From Dendrocalamus latiflorus (lineage: Eukaryota; Streptophyta; Magnoliopsida; Poales; Poaceae), in contig CM029631.1 in the NCBI GenBank assembly GCA_017311315.1, positions 11,317,910 through 11,381,909 on the forward strand: a DNA stretch of 64,000 nt, in the 5' to 3' direction. Shown here in pieces: positions 44,449-57,610 of this stretch. A program made the translations under genes and the position numbers. Position 1 is the stretch's first letter. The number at the start of each line of letters is the position of its first letter. The notes under the pieces are model-generated. The model ran no database searches and was not told the DNA's origin. It worked only from the letters and a program-made list of their open reading frames with translations.

Positions 44449-46470
44449 ATGGTTTCCGGTCGATCAACTCTTCGGCCTCGCCGCCGCGCTCTCCACCCGG
44501 GTGGCCGGGCCTCCACTTCGTCGCCGGCGGGCAGGCCTCGCCTCCGCGACCGCCTCCCCTGTGGCCGTGTGGTGATCGTTGGGGTGCGAATCCCTGGTTG
44601 GGCTGGGCGTGCCGGAGGCGGCGGCGATCTTGGGCGTAGTGGCGCTGGTGTTCGAGCTGGCATGCCCTAGAAGTAGAAGCTGCCGGAGATCGGCCGCCGC
44701 AGCAGGCACTGGCTCGGCTCGAGGCGAATTCCGTTGCCGTTGTCATAAAAGGTTTGATTCATACTACTTAGGATGTACTGTGTGGTCTTGGTTAATGCCC
44801 TCAGAGATTCATCAGCTAGCCTGTGTGGTTGAGACAGAATTTTTGCTTTCTAGAGCGCTGGTTTGCCTAGTTTCATTACGCCATGCTTGTGTTCTTACTG
44901 ACTTGTCGGTTAGAATTTAGCCGCGTTGCACTTTGGCAGTAGAACGGTGGACACTGCTAGGAGTTCATTCAAATGGCCATCCTGCATTGCCACTAGCAGA
45001 GCAGGGTGACTTGGTTGGGATTACTCTAATAAGAGGCCTTTTAATGACGGAATGTTTCCTTTCGAGTTGGGGTAAATTTGTTGGGTTTACTGGTTTAGGA
45101 AATGTTCTCTGATGCAGCCTAGTTTCTTAAGGTGATATGAGCTTACATTCTCTTGTAGCTGTTCTATTACAACTTACAGCGTTCAACGTTAGAAATTATT
45201 GGATCCAGTCCCTTGACTCGGTTCTGTTGCTGGTAAGATTCATTCATTTTTGTTGCTGTGGAACAGCCAAGCAGATGTCACTTATGTCCTACGCTTGTTT
45301 CCCACGAAATGAGGCTTTGCTCTTTAGCATTGTGGCAGATCTCTTGGTCATTGTTACCAGGTTGATACCATACGTATCAGAAAATCAGCAGAATAGCAAC
45401 TAACGAGTGTGTCTGTCAAGGATATACCTAAGGATTCCTCAGGGGGGGAAAAGATATATACCTAAGTATGGAGCTTCTGAGATTGTGTTGCCTTTGTTGA
45501 CATTACAGTGGATAAGAATTTATTTTTGGCACCTGAACTGCAAACTAGCATGTTAGGGCCATTAAGAGTAAAACTCGTTTTATTGATATTTTCCATCTTT
45601 GGATAATTATGGATGATCAATTATGGCCTACAGCATCCAATAGAACTTCAGTTGTGCTTGACAGTGGAATCGGCCTATCGAAAATTGTTTGTGCTGTAGA
45701 ATTTGGACTGTGGTTTGGTTGGTAGTATATTTTTCTATGGCACCGGAATCTTGTCAGTTATAGACTGCTTTGTTCATTTTTGGAGCCAGTTTGTTAGAAT
45801 TGGGCAAATCTATGCTGCAAGCGATATTTTGGTTACACTAATGTAGCATGACAGTGGTTACGATCCAAACAACTCTTAAGTAGCAAAATGTTGGTCGCAT
45901 CACACATTTAGTTTCCATCCAAACATGTTAGCATATCCTATTTTTATTTTGTGGAGCATCATAGTTGCAGTGATTTGTTTTTTCTGGTGCTAGTAGCCAG
46001 TTTGAGGCCATGTTTGGCAGAGTTGAAATAGTTCAGTGGTGCTCAGAAACTAGATATGCTACTTGTACTTTTAGACAGTGTACTATTGCATCGACATCTG
46101 TACTTGACGTTGGGAATTACATAATACCCCGCCGTTCTGCAGAGATAGTAGTAAGCAGAGTATCCTTTTTCCAGTTTTCATGTTTGCAGTTTTATAAACT
46201 GAAAGAGCAGTCTAACTATCTCTTAAAATGGCATCCCATAAAAGTGGAATTGCTTCTTGATATCTCTACCAATTCTATAATGAGCAAGTTATTATGATTT
46301 CTGACCCCTCCCTTAAATTTACATTCAGGCAGCCAACAAGTTCCAGGCTGAACTGAAAAAACAGCCCCATGGATGGCGGTGACCAGCCTCCACCTGAAGC
46401 CACTGATAGCAGTAAGCAACAGAAGGCAGAGACAGGAGCTTGAGGCTTCCAGTGCCAAGGAAAGCATATG
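44449..46470 (+). pseudogene. TATA: Pseudogene of thylakoid Tat translocase subunit TatA/Tha4, intron retained
   Basis: First exon (about 44449-44755): after a proline/arginine-rich transit-peptide-like part ending 'GRVVIVGVR', the frame shifts to 'SLVGLGVPEAAAILGVVALV', the transmembrane helix of Tha4 (usually 'FGLGVPELAVIAGVAALVFG'). 'KLPEIGRS' follows in another frame. The last exon starts after an AG at 46328: 'AANKFQAELKKQP', then in shifted frames 'DQPPPEATDSS' and 'LEASSAKESI' with a stop at about 46470, matching the Tha4 tail ('AAKEFETELKKEP', 'LEASSSKE'). TatA/Tha4 forms the twin-arginine protein channel in thylakoids. Several frameshifts and the lost GPK-amphipathic stretch mean it cannot work. 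The ~1.57-kb intron shows a DNA-level copy, not a retrocopy. Confidence 0.75.
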
Positions 46471-48263
46471 AGGACTGTGATCAAGGAGTTGGTGACTTAA
46501 AATGTATGTTGTATTTCTTCTTCGTGGTCCATTTTTCTTTTTGTGACACTACTTGCTGAGAACTATGCCTTTGTTCAACATAATCCTGATTATGCCAATT
46601 GCTTTCTGCCAAGATAGCTCATAATATGCAGCTGTTTTCTCCTCAAAAAGAAAAAAAAAACATTTCAGCTATTTTACTGTATTATGTGCTTGTATGGACG
46701 GGTTTGAGTTCAAGCCTTGACAATTGGGTCAAGGCAACGGCAGTTTATCCAAGTGGTACCCAGTTATAATTAATGGTGCCAGGACCTGTTTGTTGTAGTT
46801 TAGGCTTACCTTATAAGGTACACTATAGTTCTCAGTATACATAATGATATAGAACCCAAAAAACTGTTTGGTAAACTAAACTACTGTAAGATGGTTGCAG
46901 ATCTTATTTTATTTTTTTTAGAAGTTGCTTGGTCAGTTGAGAGTTCATTAGAACCAACTGAAGTTGCCCAATAGATATATTTGTAACAAGGAACAACATA
47001 ACACAATAGACAGAATGAAAAGCCTCTGCATCAGCCAGCCTGTGTTTGCACTAACCCTGTAGCTAGCTAGCAAGCTGCACAATAAACTAATACCCAGCTC
47101 TTATTGAACCTAACAACAAAATTAATCATACAGGAAATCTGCACCTGACAAGGACTCTGCATCTTTCCGTTGATTTCCTTGCCGCTTCACAATCACATGG
47201 ACCCTACCGTTTCTCGAGGCATTATGTTCTCCAGTAGCCAAACCACCACAGCATCCCAGAAGATAAGGCCCTAGAATAGAACTGCAAGCCTTGGATGCTC
47301 TCTAAGTGGTCTTGACCACAATCTTCACTCTCATGTGCTCCACATGTACCCTGTCGGCCAGCTCTCGACCAGTGCATGTTACCACTGAATGAGTACCCAG
47401 ATTCAGCACTCACCAAGGGTTGTCTCTTGACCAGCTCTGGTTCATCTGGCTAAGTTAGCTGTTTTGTCATTTGACAAGTGGAATGGTTAACTAAGATTAA
47501 TTGGATCTTGTGACCCATTCTTGTCCATGTTAATCTCCACTGCACATGTTAACCTTGCTCCAGACAAACGAACTTATTGGTAAAAGAATAAAGATTTGGA
47601 CACATGCATCAAGTATTTGCATCATTCATTTGGATCCTAGCTTTATCTTGTTTACAAGTGATGTTGAGTAGGGCAGAAATAAGTGTTTGTTTTGCATTTT
47701 GGTTTCTTTTCTAGCAATATTAGTTAGGAATTAGGAGTTTAGTTTGTGCCTATGAGGGAAAATTGGTGTCCATGCAATTCTAGCTCAACATCAAGGGTGA
47801 AGGATCAGTGGATTGAGCATTTGGTGAACTAATCGAATGAACACACAACTCTGCCAATCTTGCATTTGATAACCCAGAGGAAAATTAAACTCAAGGGAGA
47901 AACAACCCATGCATTCTTCCCTCAGTTACAATAGTAATCAACCATTGATATAGCTTAAAATGCTGCTTTCTTTGTACAAACACACATGGAGAGTCAACTC
48001 GAATCTCCACTCCTTTTGTGTTGCCAACACCTAGTAAAAGAAGAAGAAAAAAAACAAAGCCACACATGCACGCATGCATGCACTTTGATGCATCGAGCTT
48101 CTCCCCTCCAAGCTTTTTTTTTTTCTACTCAATGTTGCATCTTTTGCCTTTCCTTTTTGTCTTGAAGAGTGCAGTGGAATGAGATGATGGCATGTCCATG
48201 ACTTGGAGAATCCAAAAGAACAAAAGAATTAATTGCTCATGCACACATGACATCTTGTTCTTA
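46471..48263. other. Intergenic between the Tha4 pseudogene and Aux/IAA
   Basis: 46780-46925 has a degraded MITE-like inverted pair ('gtttaggcttacc' / 'ggtaaactaaac'). No gene recognised. 48060-48240 is T/A-rich 3' flank of the Aux/IAA gene. Confidence 0.45.
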
Positions 48264-49127
48264 TCACTCCCTTGATGATCCTAGGCCTCTTGCTTCAGAT
48301 CCCTTCATGATCCTCAACCTCTTGCAAGTGCTTATGAACATTCTGCAAAAGGAGACACAAGAACCAAATAAACATCGTTAGACACCATCCAATCAAACTA
48401 GCTCTTCACACCTCAAACCAAAACATGAACAGAGATTCATGTACTTACTCGAAGGGCACATCTCCGACAAGCATCAGGTCGCCGTCCTTGTCCTCGTAGG
48501 TCACGGCGAAGTCCGATGGGTTCACTCCGCCGTTGTCTGCGCCACCGGAGAAGCACAGGAACATGGCCTCCAGGGCCTCCCTGAGCTCCCGGTAGCCCTT
48601 GTACATCTTGAGGTCTATCTTCCTCAGGTAGGGGGCTCCATCCATGCTCACCTTCACGTACAGCCCACTGCCTGCCACGGTGGCGGCTGCCGGCGCCGCC
48701 GTGGCGACCTCCTCCTGTTGCGCCGCCTTGCTCTTGCTGCTAGCCTGGAAGCAGCTCTTCCTGTAAGCCCTCACCGGCGGCCACCCCACCACCTGCGCCC
48801 TGCACGAGTTTCCATGCACGTAAGAACACTGCACCAATTTTCTATAGCATCCAGTCTCATGCATGGCAGGAATGAGCCGTGGACCATGGTGACTTACTTG
48901 GCGGCCGGCGGTGCGGTCTCGCCATCGCGCTTCTTGGCCTCCTCGCGGGCGCTCTCCTCACCGGCGAGGGCGCGCTTGTTGCCCCTGGGCGTCGACGGTG
49001 GCGTCGGCACCACCGCCACCTTCTTCTGGGCTGGCTCCTCGGTGCCCGGCAGGCCGAGCCTCAGCTCGGTCGCCTTCAGATTCTCCACGTCGGTCACATA
49101 GCTCGCGGCGGCGGCGGCGGCCTCCAT
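48264..49127 (-). CDS. Aux/IAA auxin-response repressor, complete, three exons
   Basis: Exons 49127-48898, 48799-48449 and 48342-48264 (GT-AG, phases compatible) give 219 residues. Domain I: TELRLGLPG (EAR repression motif). Domain II degron: AQVVGWPPVRAYRKS, the TIR1/AFB-binding site that makes these proteins auxin-labile. PB1 domains III/IV: YVKVSMDGAPYLRKIDLKMY ... YEDKDGDLMLVGDVPFEMF, ending CKRLRIMKGSEARGLGSSRE. The intron between domain I and the degron is in the conserved place. The protein represses ARF transcription factors in the nucleus until auxin triggers its ubiquitination. The tail resembles Arabidopsis IAA1-4 and rice IAA12/IAA31 types. The start is the only ATG ahead of domain I. 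It points away from the second Aux/IAA at 61494. Confidence 0.95.
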
Positions 49128-49700
49128 TTCTCCGGCGAAGTATATACCAACCAGAGGTGGTTGCAACGAATGAGCAGCTGTTTTCTCTAGCTCAAGTTGA
49201 GTTGTGGAGTGTGTGTATGGAAATGTTTTATAGAGCTCTACTTGTAGGCTAAGGAGGCCATGGGCGTGTGGCCGTGTGAGGCTACGCATGTGTGCACAGA
49301 TGCACACGTACGTGCATGTGTGCCACAGGCCACACACATGCGCGTCCGCACACTTGCGCGTCCTACAGGTAGCTGGGGTGGTTGCGGGGGTAGGGTGCAG
49401 CCATGAGGGTTTTGCCGGGTCGACCCGCGACACCCGCCGTGGCTCCGGGAGCCACACGGGAGATTTGTCAGGTCCTGCGTTCCGGGTCTCCTCGGTGAGC
49501 CGGGTTGTCGGTTCTCGGAGTCTGATCCGATGATTAGGTCGTGGAGTCACTGCACTGAACTTCACTGATCAACAAGTCCTCAAGTTCGTCAATTCATAGA
49601 TGGATAGTTGGTAAGGAAGAACCGTACAACCGGATTGCTACCGGGCGTGGGTCCTGTGGGTTGGATCCGAATCCGTGAACTAGAAGGATCAATTAGCACT
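49128..49700 (-). promoter_or_regulatory. Promoter region of the left Aux/IAA gene
   Basis: Upstream (plus-strand right) of the 49127 start. A short GC-rich stretch (49280-49560) with 'cacacatgcgcgtccgc' precedes AT-rich sequence. No TGTCTC auxin element was noticed within this interval. Confidence 0.35.
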
Positions 49701-52700
49701 AATGAAATTGAGCTAAACAAAGGGAGCCAATGCCATGATTAGATGCTATAATTAGAGATCTTGGGGGAGCATCTTCTGCCTATACTATACTGTTTCCTCC
49801 CCCAATACTGTCTAATAAGATATGTATGGAACAATGTAACATGGAGTATATGGGCATTTGTCTATTGCATGCTTCGCATCATCTCTCTGCATCTCTCTCC
49901 ACTACCTTTTGTTTCTTCTTTCAATTCTCTGGCCTTGCTGCTTTCGGTTGGCTATTGGACCTAGGAAAGCCTAATGGGAGTTTGTTTAGTCCAAAATTTT
50001 CCCTGCAAAGTATATTGTTAACCACTCAAACCTTTTTCTTTGAAAACTGCAAATTATTGTTAATTGCAGTACTGCTGCTGTTTCTTTAACTAACCAATGC
50101 TTCCATTATTTTTCTGGTGAGAGCAAGGTGGTCGCTAGCTTGGGCTAAACTAAGCTCAATTTGGCCTATGAGATATCATGAATGCTGGGTCCAGCAGCTC
50201 GAGAATGCTCTGAAAAAATTATTTGCTTTTGGATTAATTTGAGCTCCTTTGTTTTGCACAAACCAAGTTTATTTCATTCATCTAATTGAAATCATATCAA
50301 AATCCAAAACACTTTAGCTAGTCAGAATTTTTATGTAATTGCTATTATACATTGATAGAGCACAACTAAGGTTTAAGAGACCAACCAATCAAACATAGTG
50401 AAAAATGTCTACTAGACAGTCTAGACTGACCATATGTAGTATGGATAAGACCCATCAAAGTGCAGATCATCAGTGCATGTTCCTAATATTGACAAGACCA
50501 CCTGTCACAACCTGTTTTTATGTGTATTATTCTACCATGACATTTTCTTATACTTCGTCACCATCAATCTATTGCAAGTTATGTACGGTCAGTCTCTTGT
50601 GCAGTGAACTAGTTTCTTGTAACTAATCTGCCTCGGTTTGCTAAAGCTATGTAGTAGCATCAAATTTGATTCCCTGCCATGCATATTGCTAGTTTGCTAC
50701 AACCTATGATCAACTTGCACCGAAATTTCGACTACCATGTCCATTTGCTATCCCAATCAAGATACCCTATGTTCCTGCAACCTCCTACATGCAGGAGTTA
50801 GAATAATCGCCAAAGAATCTTTCGAATTCGCGGCGAAAAACAAGTGTGGCTTGATTCTAAACTACGTGCATGCAGGTAGCTGTAGGTTTGAACTTTGAGC
50901 CTGTCTTGAAAAATATTTGCTCAAGTACTGTCCATGTCGCCCACTGAAGTTTCTTGGATTCCGGATGGAGCTACGCAAAGCATGCAAAGATGCATAGAGC
51001 TCGCTAATTGCTAGCAGAAAGTACGACTAATTGAGGTTTTAATTGGATTTGGTAGGCAGAATCTTTTGATCAAGTTTGAGCCGGGAAATTAGGGCGGTGC
51101 ATGTTTGACTGTTTGTTGCATGCATCCTTGACTTGGTACACATACGCATATATTGATGCTGTGATCGTGTACTGCGCTACTGCACCGACTAAATGTTGCA
51201 CACTGATGTTGGTGCAACCTCCTTAAATTTTGTTTCATGTACTGTATATATATTCCTAGATAGATTCCTGCAGGATTTATGAACATTTCTTTTGCCTAGT
51301 TTGATCTATTGGGAGATGCCTTGTGTTGCAATTATCCCCTACATCGCAAGGATTAACAATTGCATGTATTTGCTTAGTTATAACTGTGACCAAATTAGTT
51401 ATTGTGTTCTTGTAACAAGTTTAGCACACATGTATCATTGGCATTGAACTTTGCTTGCCTTATCATTTGCTTGTCTGCACCATGCTCACCCTCTCCCACC
51501 CCCTGTTTTCTCTGTTCAACCTGTTGGCCATGTATATATGTTAGTGTACTACTAGTACAATTTTCAACGAGTACTAGCCGAAGCATGCATGTTACTATAT
51601 TCATTTACTAACCTAACCATGCCTACTAGGTGTAGTAAAAGAGCGTGGCTAATTTATACAAACTTTTCTTTACAAGATTAATATAAATCCTTTTTCATAG
51701 CCTCGAGAGTACATACTTTCACTTTTAATATACTACTTAAATAAAAAAATTATACATTTATTACTTTTGGTATATTTAAATACTAATTCTAAGATACTCC
51801 AATGTGGCTTGATTAAAAAAATTTATCAGGGGCCTTTATTTTTTTTATATACCATTTTCCATATATGAAAGGAGTATATACACAACTATGCTATAAAAAG
51901 TAGAGTTTGATTTAATTTTTCATAGAACTCACTTTAGAATATCTAATAATCATTGTTAAAGTATGGTCAAAAGGTGAAAGAGGTATAACAACACTATTTA
52001 AGTGTATATGAGAAGTGTGAATGCATACTTATAAGAGTATAGAATCATTGTCATATACACACACACCCCCTATATCGTATCTCGCAATTTAGGGAATATC
52101 TAGCGTAACGGAGGGTATGTACGTGTAGTATACGAGTATTTAAGACCATCTAGGTGGTATGAACAATTTTTCAGAGGTGGTATGTACATTTTTTTCGACA
52201 TACTCCTTTTATACGCGTATATGAGGGTGTTTACAAAATATGCTAAAAACTATGAACTCCTTTACAAGTTTTTCGTGTGGTTCACATTGGAGTATCTTAT
52301 AATTAGTTTACAAATATACTTAAAGTGATAAAGGAGTATTTCAAGTTTGTTTAGGTGGTATATTAGAGGTGGGTGTAATTACACCCGGGTGTAAAAGGTA
52401 TTTTTCATATATATACATATATATAGATACATATACATATATATATAATTACTATTCTATGCGCAAATGTAGAATGCGCGTCGAAAAGTTACTGTTGTGT
52501 ACGAGTAAGTTACTATCAAACACATGTAGAGTTAATGTCAGTTGTAACACTACCTGTATTTAACAGTAATTTCACTCACACACGATAATAATTTTTTTGA
52601 CACGCGTTTTACACCTACGGACAAAATAGTAATTCTAAATATATGTGTATATATATATATACATACAGAGAGAGAGTTTGGAGATATATATACATCATGA

Positions 52701-52991
52701 ACCCATACATATCACCTTCTTTCTACAATTTGCACATACACCAATGCCATGCCTCTAATTAATTCTGAATACACCTTTTGGACCAGTCTAGAGGCATCTA
52801 CGAACATGTTGGGTGACTTGAAAGGTATGGCTCGTTGCATGCCCATCCCATCGTGATCAATCGACCGACAGGTGAAGACCAGAAGATGGCCGTGCAAGAC
52901 CGATTTATGATCTCAAGAACGATCAGTGGAGCAAGCCATTTGGACAGTGACACTGGGTGACAAGTGAGACGTCGCATGGTCGCAATTAATA
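49701..52991. other. Intergenic, no gene recognised
   Basis: AT-rich. Short simple sequences include AT-rich tracts at 52400-52450 and 52640-52700. No repeat with recognised ends and no protein-like frame. Confidence 0.45.
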
Positions 52992-53231
52992 GGCCTATTC
53001 TTTTCGGTTGCGACTTATAATTTTTGACTGAAATTTTTGAATTTTATTTGTTTACGGTATAAATTACGGAAAGACAGATACTCACTTGCGATTTTGGTTG
53101 GTACAGATGTTGGGTTTTGACATGTAGATCGTTTAACTTGTAGACCCTGTCTTGAGAAAATACTCCATTTGAAAATTATGTACTATAATAAAAACTAAAA
53201 GCCGTCAGTTTTTGACTTAAAAAACAGGCCC
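52992..53231. mobile_element. Family A MITE, complete
   Basis: Ends GGCCTATTCTTTTCGG ... AAAACAGGCC with the family A interior (for example 'gacccTGTCTTGAGAAAATAC'). Inverse orientation relative to the copy at 13756. Confidence 0.7.
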
Positions 53232-53545
53232 AATATCGGGTTTTGCGCACATCTATCCACCCCTAATTTTCAGAGCTGAGTAACAATTGCTGCAAAATAA
53301 ATCAGCATGCTAGCTTGATGTCCATGTCCATGGTGCACGTATACATCCTGTTAGCAGCAGTAGCTGGGATGGGGACATGCGCGCGTGCGTGCGTACATGG
53401 ATCCCCCACACTCACCGTCACTGCACACGGACTTGTTGACAAGACTCGATAATTGACAAGACAGACCGTTGAATTTGGGTTACCTCAATTACAGTGTGAA
53501 AGAACTTGTGAAGAGCTAGATGTGCTCTTTCCGTTATAATAACTA

Positions 53546-53945
53546 GCCTCAAAGGCGCGGCGACACGCCGCGCCAGCCACCGTATGTACCAAAGTAAAAG
53601 AGGCGATAATTTGTGAGGTTTTTTTTAAAAAAAATCGAGGATAAATACGTATTTTCGGGAAAACCAAAGGGTTTCTTTGAAAAAAACCGAGGACCTGTAA
53701 GGGCTTCTACGTAAGTAAATAAGGACCTATATGTAATTTTGGAAACCCGCGGGGCGCAATCAAAAAAATTTTCTTAAAAAAAACTTGCAGGGACTGTTTC
53801 GCGAGGAAAAAGGACCTTTACGTAATTTTCAGAAAACATGAGGAAATCACCTCTCCCGGCCGTACGCCAAATCCCCCGCCACGCGCCGGCCGGGCAACGC
53901 GGGCGGGGCGACGTGGATCGCTGGGGGGGCCGGAATCCCCCCAGC
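53546..53945 (+). repeat. Family C dispersed repeat
   Basis: Second copy of 16806-17345, same order, without the extra tandem unit: 'cacgccgcgccagccaccgta', 'cctttacgtaattttcaga' and 'cgccacgcgccggccgggc'. Confidence 0.6.
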
Positions 53946-54251
53946 TTTAATCAGCGGAGCTATTGCGGACGGTTATGTAATTAATTTTGGCCACTGATAT
54001 ACATAAAAAATATTTAGATTGGCGAGAATGGTTCCCATAGATTTATCATGAAAAATTGCTTCTAAAATATCATAATTTACAAGCTTCTGTGATACTGGAT
54101 TTTTTAAAAAGACAACACTTGAAGATACGTCCTGAAGACTGCAATTTTCTATGATAACATACTATTATGGTTACTGACCAAACAGTAAAGTGAGAAAATA
54201 GTAGTGGAGATGATGGATAAACAATGCTCCGCCCCTTCCCCATGCCCAGGG

Positions 54252-55449
<1,198 letters not shown>

Positions 55450-55690
55450 TTTCAGGTTCAGCTTTTGACTTTTAATTTATTATTTTTTTAATTTTATTTT
55501 TTCTTTTTTTTTGCTTTTTTTTATCTTTTTTCCCGTATTACTTTATATTGTCCGTGATAGGCTAACCTGTTTTTTTCTATTTTTATTTTTTTTAAAAAAT
55601 TTAATTATGTCAAATAAGCCACCATCAGCTATAGTGAAAAATAAACCAGCTACAGTGAAAAAACAATAAGCCATCGCCAAATTGAGCGCC
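55450..55690. repeat. Family D T-rich repeat
   Basis: From 'ttcaggttcagcttttgac' through T-rich tracts to 'accagctacagtgaaaaaac'. Same order as family D copies at 9775 and 40160/43184. Confidence 0.45.
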
Positions 55691-55829
55691 CCCTAATAAG
55701 CATGCAAGATCGATCGTCCCAACCACACAAAAATGCTATAGGGTATATTCCTATTAGTTTATATTTCTTGTATATGATTGGAGAAGCGATAAGTTAATGT
55801 GAACACTTAGCTTTTTAAAGCGACTTCCT

Positions 55830-55965
55830 CACTCCCCTCACTCTCATCTCGCTTCGGGAATAAGGCAGGAGCCACGGGTGCATCACGCACCCCACTCTCC
55901 CCGCTCTCATCTCACTTCGGGGAGAAGGCAGGGACCATGGGCGCATCACGCATCTCATTCCTCTC
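55830..55965. repeat. Tandem repeat, ~66-bp unit
   Basis: Two copies of 'cccctcactctcatctcgctt' to 'ggc.tcacgca', separated by ~66 bp. The minus-strand frame translates a repeated 'MRPWSLPSPRSEMRAGRVGC'-type unit with no known domain. Confidence 0.55.
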
Positions 55966-56099
55966 GCTCCCGTCTCACACATGCACATCTCTCCCACTTT
56001 CCCTATTGCTCGCACCCTACTTCTAAAAGTCACTTCTTTTAGTCACTATTATTTATTTTCAGCCAAAAAGTCATCGCCCGCAGCCATATGAACATCCCA

Positions 56100-56205
56100 G
56101 TAGACGTGCCGACTCGTCGGATGTGCTAGGAGATTTGTGCCCCTTACATGTCGACTCGTCAGATGTGCTAGGGATTCATGCCCCTTATGCCAAATACCCC
56201 CCTCC
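56100..56205. repeat. Tandem repeat of 'gactcgtcggatgtgctagg'
   Basis: Two ~47-bp copies from about 56110 and 56155, each reading 'cgactcgtc.gatgtgctagg', then 'att.atgccccttac'. Confidence 0.6.
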
Positions 56206-56480
56206 TTCTGCTTTAGATTTTGGTTTTGCTGGGGATTTATGGCCCTTACACAGAATGTCCCCTCTTTTCTCCTTATATTTGCTTTTGCTAGCTTCTCATG
56301 GCACCGGAGAGTGTGACTAGTCACAATGTACAAGGAGAGGGAGGAAGCGGCGAAGGGCCGATCAATCGACCTCACCGACGAGATGGTGCGTGAGGGCATC
56401 TCGTCGGTGAGGGCGGAGGCACCACTAGGGTTAGAAAGGAGAGGAGTGAGGGTGGAGGAGAGAGAGATCATATTTAACTC

Positions 56481-56718
56481 GGGACTGTTTGATATGGCTA
56501 TGGCTTATAGTTTTTGGTTGAAAGTTTTGAATTTTAACTATTTGTGACAGAGATCATGGAGAGAGATACTCGCTTACCATTTTGTATGGTACAGATATTA
56601 GGCTTTTAATGTGTACTACAATTAACTTATAGACTCTGTCTGAAAAATAATTTGTTTAAAAGTTAGGTACCGTAACAAAAGTCAAAAGTCAGTTTTAAAA
56701 GCCATATCAAACAGACCC
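56481..56718. mobile_element. Family A MITE, complete
   Basis: Ends GGGACTGTTTGATATGGC ... CCATATCAAACAGACCC with interior 'ttaatgtgtactacaattaa' and 'gagagatactcgcttaccat'. Confidence 0.7.
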
Positions 56719-57160
56719 TTAGTATATCTAGATCAAATTGTAAAAATTTTGCGTACGGAAAAATATGTCAAGCGATGTATAGTTGGTAAGTTCTCGATCT
56801 ATCGGCATGGATAAGCGGCGACGGCGATCTAGAACTTTGGATGGATGAATCTAGCTAATTAAGCTAGCGTGTGCACGGTCGCCAGAGACGGACACCAGGC
56901 ATGCGTTAATGCTCCAACTCACCACACGCCAGCTTTGACGTTAATTCTACGTACGCACTACCTAACGTGTACGTATGGTATATGCATGCTTGCATGATCA
57001 GAGATACATTGCACGTTGTAGCTCGACTGTCTGTTCCAAAATTAACGCAAGGCAGTACAACTTTCATCGATATGTGCAAATTGTAATATTATAGATAACA
57101 TGATTTATTTATTATTTAGCTTAATTGGCACACAATACAAAATTGAGAGAGCTGGAATTC
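56719..57160. other. Intergenic, no gene recognised
   Basis: Mixed sequence with scattered 'catgcatg' motifs. Nothing recognised. Confidence 0.35.
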
Positions 57161-57164
57161 GACC

Positions 57165-57610
57165 TTAAGCACTTAACGCGGAACCACAGAACACCGTACG
57201 AACCGTGATTCGGCTGGTCACCCGACCGGCCGAACCACACGACCATGGAAAACGAACCGCTCCGGCTACTGCCACTGTCGCCGTCGACCGCCCGATCACC
57301 TCCACTGGCTGTGCCATGCCGCCCCTGCCACTTGGCCACCCGCATCGTGCAGCCGTGCGACCAAGCCGCCTCAATCGGCTACCGTGTCGAGCTACCATGG
57401 CCAGCCGCCCATGCCACTGGCCACCATCGTTGCCATCGGCCAACGCGCCACCACCACCGTGACGTTGCCACCGCCGCCTGAGCACCTCCCACCACTAGCC
57501 GCTGCCTGCCTCAGGCCACACCACCGCCTTCAGCACCGCCATTGCCGCCAAGCCTCATGGCCACTTGCACCTGCGGCCATGCGCCACGTCGCCTCCCATG
57601 TTTCAACATT
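57165..57610. other. GC-rich CCGCCA/CCACCG-type block
   Basis: About 450 bp of high GC with irregular 'gccacc', 'ccgcca' and 'catgcca' motifs. Open frames on both strands are low in complexity. Probably a captured or repeat-derived fragment; no protein recognised. Confidence 0.45.
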
